Below, piece by piece: positions 29,434 to 35,995 of a DNA stretch of 64,000 nucleotides. Position numbers and translations under genes: made by a program. Position 1 is the first letter of the stretch. Every line of letters begins with the position of its first letter. This DNA is from an uncultured Bacteriovoracaceae bacterium (GTDB lineage: Bacteria > Bdellovibrionota > Bacteriovoracia > Bacteriovoracales > Bacteriovoracaceae), in contig CAKZUQ010000018.1 of assembly GCA_937923325.1 (NCBI GenBank), forward strand, positions 1 to 64,000, read 5' to 3'. The notes under the pieces were generated by a model. That model was not told the origin of the DNA and made no database searches. It was given only the letters and a program-made list of their open reading frames with translations.

Positions 29434-31425
29434 GTGGAAACGACAAAAACTAAAAATGTATCACTTTTTCAATTTCTTCCAGAAGTATCTGGTCAAAGCG
29501 TTAAAGGAAATGTCCTTAGTAAGGGGAGAATTCTTGTTGGCCGAACAGAAAGTTGTGAGATTGTAATCCCCTCTAGTGGAGTTTCAGCTGTTCATGCAGT
29601 TTTAGAAATCACTCCAAGCGGAGCCAAAGTTTATGATATGAATTCCAAAAATGGAACTTATGTAAACGGCGAAAAAGTAGTCGCAAAAAATATTAAAATT
29701 GGTGATAAAGTTAAATTTGGGAATGTCGGATTCACTTTTAAAGAATATATGGAGCCTACAGAACTGCCTCCAGTACTTGATACACTTGAACCTAAAGCTG
29801 GTAATGCTTCTATCATTCCTTCACTTCCTGATGTTGTACCTGAAAAAAAGGAAAGCAAACTTCCATCTACACCAGAAGCAGCTGTTGATGATACTCCGTA
29901 TATTGTTTATCCCCTTGGGTCAGACCCGAAGGCTGAATATTCTGAATATATATTTGAAGATGTTGAAGAGCTTGTTCCTATTTTTAAATATGATCATGGA
30001 AAGCAAGCAGTAGAAATCATCATTCTCTTTAATGATAAAGTATATTCTGTTGATTATCTTCCAGAAGAGAATGGGATTTATTCTATCGTTGGAGCTAATC
30101 CCAAAAAAAATGAGATGGAATTTGCTTATCTTGGCAAGGATGAAAAAGTCCCTTTTGTTGAAATAAGTAATGGGAACTGTGTTGTTCACAAACTTCATAA
30201 CTATTCAACTCAACACTTGAGTAATGATAGTATTTCAGATGTCAGTGACGGTAGAGTAAATATTCAAGGTGATGATATTGTTCGATTAGAAAATGGACAC
30301 TTAGAAATCTATGTAAGACGTGTCTTTTCTCCACCAATTGTTAAACCAGCGCCATTTTTCAGAAGAGATCAAGGCCTTAGAAAATATTTATTCTTAGTTC
30401 TTTTATTAGTCTTCATTCCTCTGGCAGGATTGAACCTTTTTGAAATTGATAAAGAAAAAGAAAAAGATCCAGAGCGTATTGCTAGAATTCTTTATAAGCA
30501 GCCAGTAAAAAAAATTAAAATGAAGGTTGTTAAGCCTAAAACCAAAAATGAACCAAAGCCGATTAAGAAAAAGCCTAATAAACCTTCAAAGAAAAAAGTT
30601 GCTAAACAAGCCAAGAAAACGCCAAAGAAAACACTTAAGAAAGTGACTAAAAAAACTCCTGGAGCAAAAACGGCTAAAAAAGTTGTTAAGCAAAAGAAAG
30701 TGAAAAAACCAGCTCCAAAAGCAGCTACTAAAGCAAAAGCTCCTGCAAAAAAAGCAGCTTCTAAATCTAAGTCTCGCACTAGTAGACCTAGAAAATCTGT
30801 AACGACAAGGCCTACAGTTGGTAGGGTAGATACATATAAGTCATTTGATTTTAAAAGTACTATTACCTCTACAATGGCCAAAGGTGGAAGCTTAAAAGGT
30901 GCAAAAGTGGCAAAGTCTCATAGCTCAACAAGTATCGGAACAACAAGTGTTAGTGGAAGTGGAATTGCTACAAACTTAAAGAAAGCTGATGTTGGAACAA
31001 ATATAGGAAGTCTTACAGGCTCTACTGTTGGAAAGCTTACTCGATCAAAAGGTACAGAAGGTTTAAGTGCTAAGACAGGTATATATACTGCTGGTATTCC
31101 ATCTGAAACTGTGGTTCTTGGTTCAATGGACCCAGATGTTATTAGAAGAATATTAAGAGAACATATTCCACAGTTTAGATATTGTTATCAAAGAGAGCTA
31201 GATAGAAATGCTGGTAAAGATGTCTCTGGTACGATTGGTCTAAACTTTACTATCGGTGCTTCTGGTTCAGTTAGTAAGGCAGGTGTAGGACAACGTTCTG
31301 GGCTGCCAGGTCATGTAAAAAAATGTGTTGTTAGAGTTCTACGTGGGATTAGATTCCCAAGACCTCTTGGTGGTGGAAAGGTTGATGTTAAGCAGCCGTT
31401 TAACTTTATGCCTAAGCGTATCTAA
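29434..31425 (+). CDS. FHA-domain protein with single membrane span and AgmX/PglI C-terminal domain (GltG-like)
   Basis: A 663-residue inner-membrane protein. A cytoplasmic FHA domain at about 31-95 has the phosphothreonine-binding signature GR (36-37), SxxH (51-54) and NG (73-74). A membrane span at 318-335 is followed by a periplasmic Lys/Pro/Ala-rich stalk (about 350-470). The C-terminal domain (about 565-663: RILREHIPQFRYCYQREL, GTIGLNFTIGASGSV, VVRVLRGIRFPRPLGGG) is the TonB-like AgmX/PglI domain. The same architecture is GltG in Myxococcus, which links the TolQR-type motor to the periplasmic track. The GTG start has AGAGGAAA upstream. The stalk can be expected to span the cell wall. Confidence 0.88.
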   Translation: METTKTKNVSLFQFLPEVSGQSVKGNVLSKGRILVGRTESCEIVIPSSGVSAVHAVLEITPSGAKVYDMNSKNGTYVNGEKVVAKNIKIGDKVKFGNVGFTFKEYMEPTELPPVLDTLEPKAGNASIIPSLPDVVPEKKESKLPSTPEAAVDDTPYIVYPLGSDPKAEYSEYIFEDVEELVPIFKYDHGKQAVEIIILFNDKVYSVDYLPEENGIYSIVGANPKKNEMEFAYLGKDEKVPFVEISNGNCVVHKLHNYSTQHLSNDSISDVSDGRVNIQGDDIVRLENGHLEIYVRRVFSPPIVKPAPFFRRDQGLRKYLFLVLLLVFIPLAGLNLFEIDKEKEKDPERIARILYKQPVKKIKMKVVKPKTKNEPKPIKKKPNKPSKKKVAKQAKKTPKKTLKKVTKKTPGAKTAKKVVKQKKVKKPAPKAATKAKAPAKKAASKSKSRTSRPRKSVTTRPTVGRVDTYKSFDFKSTITSTMAKGGSLKGAKVAKSHSSTSIGTTSVSGSGIATNLKKADVGTNIGSLTGSTVGKLTRSKGTEGLSAKTGIYTAGIPSETVVLGSMDPDVIRRILREHIPQFRYCYQRELDRNAGKDVSGTIGLNFTIGASGSVSKAGVGQRSGLPGHVKKCVVRVLRGIRFPRPLGGGKVDVKQPFNFMPKRI

Positions 31426-31431
31426 CAATAG

Positions 31432-31824
31432 ATGAATAAATTATTTTTTCTTGTATTAGTTCTTCTTAGCTCTTGTACATCAAGCCCTAAGAAGAACACT
31501 CATAAATGTGAACTCGCTCCAAATGAAACTCAGGACAGACATGTCATAATTGCTGCAAAATTGAAGATGAGCTCTCTAGCAAAATGCTTCAAAAACTATC
31601 TACAATTTGAAAAGAATAAAAAACAATCACTAAATATTTGTCATAATATGAATGTGGCTAAGAATGGAAAAGTAACCTATACCAAAGCTTATGGTATCGG
31701 AAAGCCTATTCCAAATGACTTCAAAATGTGTATCGAACAAGAACTTTGGATGATGAATTTTTCCAAACTACAGCTTGAAAAGCCTAGTTTTATAAATTTT
31801 TCATTCAAATATAACTCGATATAA
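31432..31824 (+). CDS. Lipoprotein with degenerate AgmX/PglI-like C-terminus
   Basis: A 130-residue protein starting MNKLFFLVLVLLSSCTSSPK, a canonical lipobox (LSSC). The segment SLAKCFKNYLQFE...NMNVAKNGKVTYTKAYGIG...DFKMCIEQELWMMNF follows the same order as the C-terminal domain of the GltG-like protein six bases upstream (helix with Tyr/Cys, G-x-V strand, Cys-containing helix). It may therefore be a free-standing paralogue of that domain anchored in a membrane. That relation is inference. Last gene of the plus-strand operon. Confidence 0.7.
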   Translation: MNKLFFLVLVLLSSCTSSPKKNTHKCELAPNETQDRHVIIAAKLKMSSLAKCFKNYLQFEKNKKQSLNICHNMNVAKNGKVTYTKAYGIGKPIPNDFKMCIEQELWMMNFSKLQLEKPSFINFSFKYNSI

Positions 31825-31879
31825 GCAAGTTCATTTATAATTAAAATAAAATACTTACATTTATAACGTAAAAACAATA

Positions 31880-31898
31880 GGTGCATAATGCACCTTTT
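31880..31898. terminator. Weak hairpin between convergent gliding operons
   Basis: GGTGCAT/ATGCACC around a single A, followed by TTTT on the plus strand and preceded by AAAAC. It could end transcription of the Glt-like operon, but the U-tract is short. Confidence 0.3.
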
Positions 31899-31925
31899 GA
31901 CACGAATACATGGTGTTGATATTTA
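31897..31925 (+). promoter_or_regulatory. Candidate promoter before a 30-codon ORF
   Basis: A perfect TTGACA and, 17 bp on, TATTTA within the TA-rich stretch TATTTATATAG. It would drive the small ORF that begins 41 bases downstream. The -10 box is poor. Confidence 0.35.
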
Positions 31926-31966
31926 TATAGTGAGTGTGGAGGTTCAACTAATACGAGGTTCTGGTT

Positions 31967-32059
31967 ATGCAGAAGCTGATTATATTTTATACGATGATTA
32001 TTGCAGCCCTTGCGATGTCCAAAGGAATATATTGGTATATTACTTTTAGTGGAAACTAG
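31967..32059 (+). CDS. Possible 30-residue membrane peptide
   Basis: An ORF of 30 codons: MQKLIIFYTMIIAALAMSKG then IYWYITFSGN. One hydrophobic helix with a positive N-terminus fits a small inner-membrane peptide. GAGG stands eight bases before the ATG and a TTGACA-type promoter candidate lies upstream. It sits between the Glt-like operon and the TolQRR motor operon and overlaps the end of the latter by 4 bp on the other strand. Too short to be sure; an alternative 53-codon frame starting at 31888 lacks a ribosome-binding site. Confidence 0.35.
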   Translation: MQKLIIFYTMIIAALAMSKGIYWYITFSGN

Positions 32060-32574
32060 AGTTCATTACCCATGACTACAAATTTGTATTCTTTAAAACC
32101 TGCAGAGGCACAAGTGTACATGACCTTCTTAACGTAAGAATATTTCAAAGACTTATCAACAATCAAATTCACAATCCCTGAGAATGGTTTCGCTTTTCCA
32201 GCAGTCTGCATTGATAAATTTTTAATTTCTTCTTTTTTCTTAACTAATTCGTCAAATAGGGGAACTATTCTTTTACCATTCGTATCATATAGATGTTTGG
32301 GTAGGTTTGCTGTATCAAGTACAGCTTTAGTATCTACCCATATTTTGTCTTTTGATACTTGAATCATAATCCCAGCAGTATTTCCATTGCTTGACTCTGA
32401 TCTTGGAAGTTCTATTCCTTCTGGAATATTCATTGTTATTCCTGATGAGTTATAACTTTTAATTAGAAAAATTAAAAGAATAACAAGAATGTCTAGTAAA
32501 GAGGTAATGTCTAACTCGAAGATTCCTCTTTTATTTTTTCTTTTTCTATTTCTTATTGAACGATTTCTTGCCAT
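32056..32574 (-). CDS. ExbD/TolR-family motor subunit (AglS-like)
   Basis: A 172-residue single-span inner-membrane protein. After a basic tail (RNRSIRNRKRKNKRG) comes DITSLLDILVILLIFLIKS, the ExbD/TolR helix with the conserved proton-binding Asp (LLDIL). The periplasmic part ends in the typical KSLKYSYVKKVMYTCASAGF. Two TolR-type proteins after one TolQ-type protein is the pattern of the gliding motor AglR-AglQ-AglS of Myxococcus. It is last in the motor operon, two bases after the other TolR gene. Confidence 0.88.
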   Translation of the reverse strand: MARNRSIRNRKRKNKRGIFELDITSLLDILVILLIFLIKSYNSSGITMNIPEGIELPRSESSNGNTAGIMIQVSKDKIWVDTKAVLDTANLPKHLYDTNGKRIVPLFDELVKKKEEIKNLSMQTAGKAKPFSGIVNLIVDKSLKYSYVKKVMYTCASAGFKEYKFVVMGNEL

Positions 32575-32576
32575 AT

Positions 32577-33110
32577 TTAACTCATTAGGTTTCCAAACAT
32601 TATCTTACTAAATAATGTTTTTAGTTGAACGTCGATACCGTCTTTATCTTTTTTATAAAGAGAGTCGTCTGTATTCTTCAGCATTCTAACTGCATCCATG
32701 ATTTTAATAATTTCCTCATAGGTTAAATCTACAACTGGTTCGAATACAATAGTCTCTTCATTGATATGCCTTTTCTTTATAGTGAGAAGGTAATCATGTA
32801 ATCTATTTAAATCATACTTTCCATCCTGAGTCTTAGATATTGATTTTATTGTTTTTGATGGAACACCAGAAGCAAGCTTAAAGCCCTTTCTGGTGATTGT
32901 AAGAGTCAACGCTAAAGGTTTCTTTTTATCTTTTGGAGGTTCTGATTGTGAAATGATAGGTACATCACTTCCAATCTCATAAATTTTAACAAACTGAGCT
33001 GACATCAATAAGAAGAAGATTAAAATAAATACAGCATCAAGAATAGGGACTAGGTTTAGGCCTTGCTCCTGTTTCTTTCTGTGTCTACTTGTTGGTTTTC
33101 TATAACTCAT
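32577..33110 (-). CDS. ExbD/TolR-family motor subunit (AglQ-like)
   Basis: A 177-residue protein with basic N-terminus (RKPTSRHRKKQEQ), then LNLVPILDAVFILIFFLLMS with the Asp that carries protons through the motor (ILDAVF), and a periplasmic domain. With its paralogue downstream and TolQ-like protein upstream it would make a proton-driven stator complex. In Myxococcus the equivalent AglRQS complex powers gliding through GltG and GltJ; the GltG homologue encoded by the convergent operon is the obvious partner. Role inferred from family and neighbourhood. Confidence 0.88.
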   Translation of the reverse strand: MSYRKPTSRHRKKQEQGLNLVPILDAVFILIFFLLMSAQFVKIYEIGSDVPIISQSEPPKDKKKPLALTLTITRKGFKLASGVPSKTIKSISKTQDGKYDLNRLHDYLLTIKKRHINEETIVFEPVVDLTYEEIIKIMDAVRMLKNTDDSLYKKDKDGIDVQLKTLFSKIMFGNLMS

Positions 33111-33138
33111 ATTATATCCTGCTAAGTTTTTATTTTAA

Positions 33139-33789
33139 CTATTCTTTAGATTGATCTTTCGTTCCAAGTAAGTCTAAAAGCTTTACACTAAATTCATCAA
33201 TCTCATTGATAATCTTGTCAGCTTTATTACTTAAAAATGCATGAATGATCATAATAGTAATCGCAGAGAATAACCCTAGTGCCGTAGTGTTCATGGCCTT
33301 TGAGATACCTGCTGCAAGTAATTCTGCTTTTTGAGCTGGATCAACATCTGCAACTGCTCCGAATGTAACGATCAAACCTTGGATTGTTCCAAGTAGTCCA
33401 AAAAGAGTAGAGATGTTTGCTACTAGTTGTAAGTAGTTAAGTCTAAGTTCAACTTTAGGAACAACTTCTAGAGCTGTTGCATCTAAAGCATTTTGGATTT
33501 GTTCACTACCTTGGTTAGCTCTTTTTAATCCACTTTTTAAAACTTTTGGTAAAGCAGCAATTGAACCAGAGCAAACTCTGATTGCACCTTGAATATCATT
33601 TGATAAAACGTATCTTTGAATCTCATTCATAAATGATGGACCGTCAACGTCATAGTTTCTTGATAGTTTTTTAAATCTCTCTAAAGCTATGGCAACACCT
33701 ACGCCCCATACACCTAGAATAATAAACATGAATACCCCGCCGCCTTGAATGAATGCAGCGAATTCACTAATAATACTTGTACCTTCCAT
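33139..33789 (-). CDS. MotA/TolQ/ExbB-family motor subunit (AglR-like)
   Basis: A 216-residue inner-membrane protein with three membrane helices: one at residues 15-35 (GGGVFMFIILGVWGVGVAIA), then LQLVANISTLFGLLGTIQGL and MNTTALGLFSAITIMIIHAF, the two conserved TolQ helices that line the proton path with the Thr/Gly-rich motifs. First gene of the motor operon; AGGAG precedes the ATG. Forms the stator core with the two TolR proteins downstream. TolQRA for cell division is the alternative, but the double TolR and the neighbouring Glt genes favour the gliding motor. Confidence 0.9.
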   Translation of the reverse strand: MEGTSIISEFAAFIQGGGVFMFIILGVWGVGVAIALERFKKLSRNYDVDGPSFMNEIQRYVLSNDIQGAIRVCSGSIAALPKVLKSGLKRANQGSEQIQNALDATALEVVPKVELRLNYLQLVANISTLFGLLGTIQGLIVTFGAVADVDPAQKAELLAAGISKAMNTTALGLFSAITIMIIHAFLSNKADKIINEIDEFSVKLLDLLGTKDQSKE

Positions 33790-33875
33790 GGTTTCTCCTA
33801 AGATAATAAAATTACTTATAACTTCTATTCTAAGCTATTATTATTACTAAGGGGATGGAGGGTTAAAATTGCCGT

Positions 33876-34310
33876 TTATAAACTTGAGTTGATTACTTTG
33901 TATTGATTTGTGAAGAATAACAGGAAGTCAGCTTGTTTTTGATCTGACCTTTTAGTTTGAAAGAACTTTAAGTCCTCTGATATCTCTTTATAAAACCTTT
34001 GAATCTTTTGGGATTTTGGTGCGTCTAGATCGTTTAGAATCGCTATTTGAAGCTCTAACAATGGAGTTATCTGAGAAATTTGTTGAGTGCTAAATAATTG
34101 ATGGTTTATTTGTTTTAAGAATTTTTCTTTTTGCTTATTAGAATATTGAGATAAATTATTTTTTATATCTATAGGCTTAATCTTTGAAGTCTCGGTATTG
34201 AATATTTGATCAATTTTTGAAACTGTTGATTTTTGGGCAAGCTGATCTTTAAAATCAAAAATAATATAAATTAATAAAGTACATACTACAATTGAAGTAA
34301 TCTGTTTCAT
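33876..34310 (-). CDS. Small membrane-anchored protein of unknown function
   Basis: A 144-residue protein with an N-terminal hydrophobic helix (ITSIVVCTLLIYIIFDF) that may be an uncleaved anchor or signal, followed by a helical, Lys/Gln-rich region. No family recognised. It immediately follows gmhA (no gap) and precedes the motor operon by 86 bp. Co-transcription with gmhA is likely; a role in heptose synthesis is not indicated by its sequence. Confidence 0.65.
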   Translation of the reverse strand: MKQITSIVVCTLLIYIIFDFKDQLAQKSTVSKIDQIFNTETSKIKPIDIKNNLSQYSNKQKEKFLKQINHQLFSTQQISQITPLLELQIAILNDLDAPKSQKIQRFYKEISEDLKFFQTKRSDQKQADFLLFFTNQYKVINSSL

Positions 34311-34895
34311 TTAGTTATAGTGCTCTGGGTATAATTGTCTTTCGATACCTTCAATAAAGATATGAATGATTTTGATATGAATCTCTTGAATTCTATCTGT
34401 AATAGGGCAATCAACGATTAGGGGAATATCTACCATATCCTTGAGTTTTCCACCATCTTTACCAAGTAATCCGATAACGTGCATACCTTGAGCTTTTGCT
34501 TTTTCAACAGCAAGAATAACATTTTGTGAATTACCACTTGTTGATATGGCCAACAGTGTATCACCTTTCTTTCCCCAGGCTTGAACATGGCGAGAGAAGA
34601 TGTATTCATAACCATAGTCATTTGCAACACAAGTAATATGACTTGGATCTCCCATATTAATTGCTGCAATAGGGTCTCGATCTTTTCTGTACCTTCCAGT
34701 TAGCTCTTCAACAAAGTGCATAGAGTCACACATTGAACCACCATTTCCACATGCCATGATTCTTCCATCGTAGTTTTTAATTGTATCAACAAATAATTCA
34801 ACGGACTTATTAATTGCTTCAATATTCTTCTCATTTGAAACAAAAGTGTTTAAGGTTTCTACGGCTTGGCTTAATGATTCTTTGATGTAATTCAT
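34311..34895 (-). CDS. gmhA: Sedoheptulose-7-phosphate isomerase
   Basis: A 194-residue SIS-domain enzyme that converts sedoheptulose 7-phosphate to glycero-manno-heptose 7-phosphate, the first step of ADP-heptose synthesis for LPS core. Typical segments: ACGNGGSMCDSMHFVEELTG with the sugar-phosphate loop, GYEYIFSRHVQAWG, the SIS motif AISTSGNSQNV, and the C-terminal QEIHIKIIHIFIEGIE helix that completes the active site. Length matches GmhA. Cytoplasmic. Implies an LPS with heptose in this organism. Confidence 0.93.
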   Translation of the reverse strand: MNYIKESLSQAVETLNTFVSNEKNIEAINKSVELFVDTIKNYDGRIMACGNGGSMCDSMHFVEELTGRYRKDRDPIAAINMGDPSHITCVANDYGYEYIFSRHVQAWGKKGDTLLAISTSGNSQNVILAVEKAKAQGMHVIGLLGKDGGKLKDMVDIPLIVDCPITDRIQEIHIKIIHIFIEGIERQLYPEHYN

Positions 34896-34912
34896 ATTTC
34901 TTCTTTCTTTAC

Positions 34913-34939
34913 AAAAAAAAAGCCAGCACTAGGCCGGCT
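34913..34939 (-). terminator. Rho-independent terminator of trxA
   Basis: On the minus strand AGCCGGC and GCTGGCT pair over 7 bp (one G-U) around a five-base loop and are followed by nine T. It ends the trxA transcript and separates it from gmhA. Confidence 0.9.
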
Positions 34940-34953
34940 CTTTATATTTAATA

Positions 34954-35274
34954 TTATACTAAATCTGTAATACTTTTTAAAATTTCTGCTTTTGGTTGGT
35001 TACCAACTAAAGTACTTTTTACTTCTCCATCTTTAAAGAAGATTAAAGTTGGAATACCACGAATTCCATATTGTTGAGCTAATTCACCAGCTTCATCAAC
35101 ATTAACTTTAACAACTTTTGCTCCAGAAACTTCTGTTGCAATTTCATCTAAAATAGGAGCTAGTGCTTTACAAGGTCCACACCACTCAGCCCAAAAGTCT
35201 ACGATTACTGGCTTGTCTGATTTAATTACTTCACTATCAAAGTTGTCTTTGTTTACGCTTAATGCACCACTCAT
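34954..35274 (-). CDS. trxA: Thioredoxin
   Basis: A 106-residue cytoplasmic disulfide reductase with active site WCGPCK (Cys 32 and 35) and cis-proline loop GIRGIPTLIFF. A single-gene unit: GAGGAG before the ATG and a terminator directly after the stop. It supplies reducing power to peroxiredoxin, ribonucleotide reductase and others. Confidence 0.97.
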   Translation of the reverse strand: MSGALSVNKDNFDSEVIKSDKPVIVDFWAEWCGPCKALAPILDEIATEVSGAKVVKVNVDEAGELAQQYGIRGIPTLIFFKDGEVKSTLVGNQPKAEILKSITDLV

Positions 35275-35328
35275 ATTTGTCTCCTCGAATTATTTTTTTC
35301 TTTATTTTATACTTAAATGAGTTCTCGT

Positions 35329-35337
35329 ATTTTAACA
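35329..35337 (-). promoter_or_regulatory. Candidate extended -10 promoter of trxA
   Basis: On the minus strand TGTTAAAAT, i.e. TG, one base, TAAAAT, 55 bases before the trxA ATG. The same nine bases occur in the candidate promoter of the Glt-like operon at 23263-23271. Confidence 0.4.
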
Positions 35338-35448
35338 TATCTAAAATAAAATAACTACTATCGAAATTAGTCGAAATAACTTGGACAGCGCAGCAAGGGC
35401 AAGTAAATACATGTATCATAACGCGCTATATTTATATAAACTGTTAAT

Positions 35449-35964
35449 ATGAAGAAAAAATATATTTTAAAATCTGGAATTAATACAGCTCGCTTAACTA
35501 GGCTAGTGGCCAAGGCCATTGATTTATTTATCGTTTTAATCCTATCTATGCTTTTATATCCATTTGGACTACTATTAGCACTTTTTTATATTGGAGTTGC
35601 TGATTCTATAAATAACGGTCAATCTGTCGGAAAGAAAGTTATGGGCTTTTCTGTAATATCATTAGAAGACGGAAAGCCATGCACAATTAAGCAGTCAATA
35701 ATAAGAAACTTACCACTATTGATACCGATGGGTTTTGCAATTATTCCTTTATGGGGATGGATATTCTGCAGCATCTTAGCCCTTCCTCTAGTTCTTTTAG
35801 AGGTTTATTTACTCTTCAGGTTAGACTCTGGGCATCGTCTTGGAGACGTCATGGCAGATACAACTGTAATTGCCGATGATCATGATAGAGTCGACCTTCG
35901 TAAGTCCAAAGATTCCTGGTTTGAAGAGAAAAACATGTCGCCATGTAATCGCTCAATGATGTAG
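35449..35964 (+). CDS. RDD-family membrane protein
   Basis: A 171-residue protein with the RDD layout: first helix opened by RLVAKAIDLFIVLILSML, a loop with NNGQSVGKKVMGFSV, a second hydrophobic region (LPLLIPMGFAIIPLWGWIF) and the closing motif RLGDVMADTTVI. RDD proteins are poorly characterised; some affect ion homeostasis. It lies divergent from trxA and is followed by polA after 31 bp, with which it may be co-transcribed. Function here unknown. Confidence 0.85.
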   Translation: MKKKYILKSGINTARLTRLVAKAIDLFIVLILSMLLYPFGLLLALFYIGVADSINNGQSVGKKVMGFSVISLEDGKPCTIKQSIIRNLPLLIPMGFAIIPLWGWIFCSILALPLVLLEVYLLFRLDSGHRLGDVMADTTVIADDHDRVDLRKSKDSWFEEKNMSPCNRSMM

Positions 35965-35995
35965 AATACTCTCGTTAAAGCATTCAGGAGAGTTC

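Noticed and set aside
30492..30881. A 129-codon minus-strand open frame rich in Phe, Leu and Val
   Set aside because: It is the antisense of the Lys/Pro/Ala stalk of the GltG-like protein, where AAR codons give a long stop-free complement.
31888..32049. A 53-codon frame with a CSPC motif overlapping the 30-residue ORF
   Set aside because: No ribosome-binding site before its ATG, which itself lies in a hairpin; the other frame has better start signals and a membrane-helix pattern.
35396..35420. ATACATGTAT palindrome as an operator between trxA and the RDD gene
   Set aside because: A single 10-bp palindrome in AT-rich DNA is expected by chance and no regulator fits.
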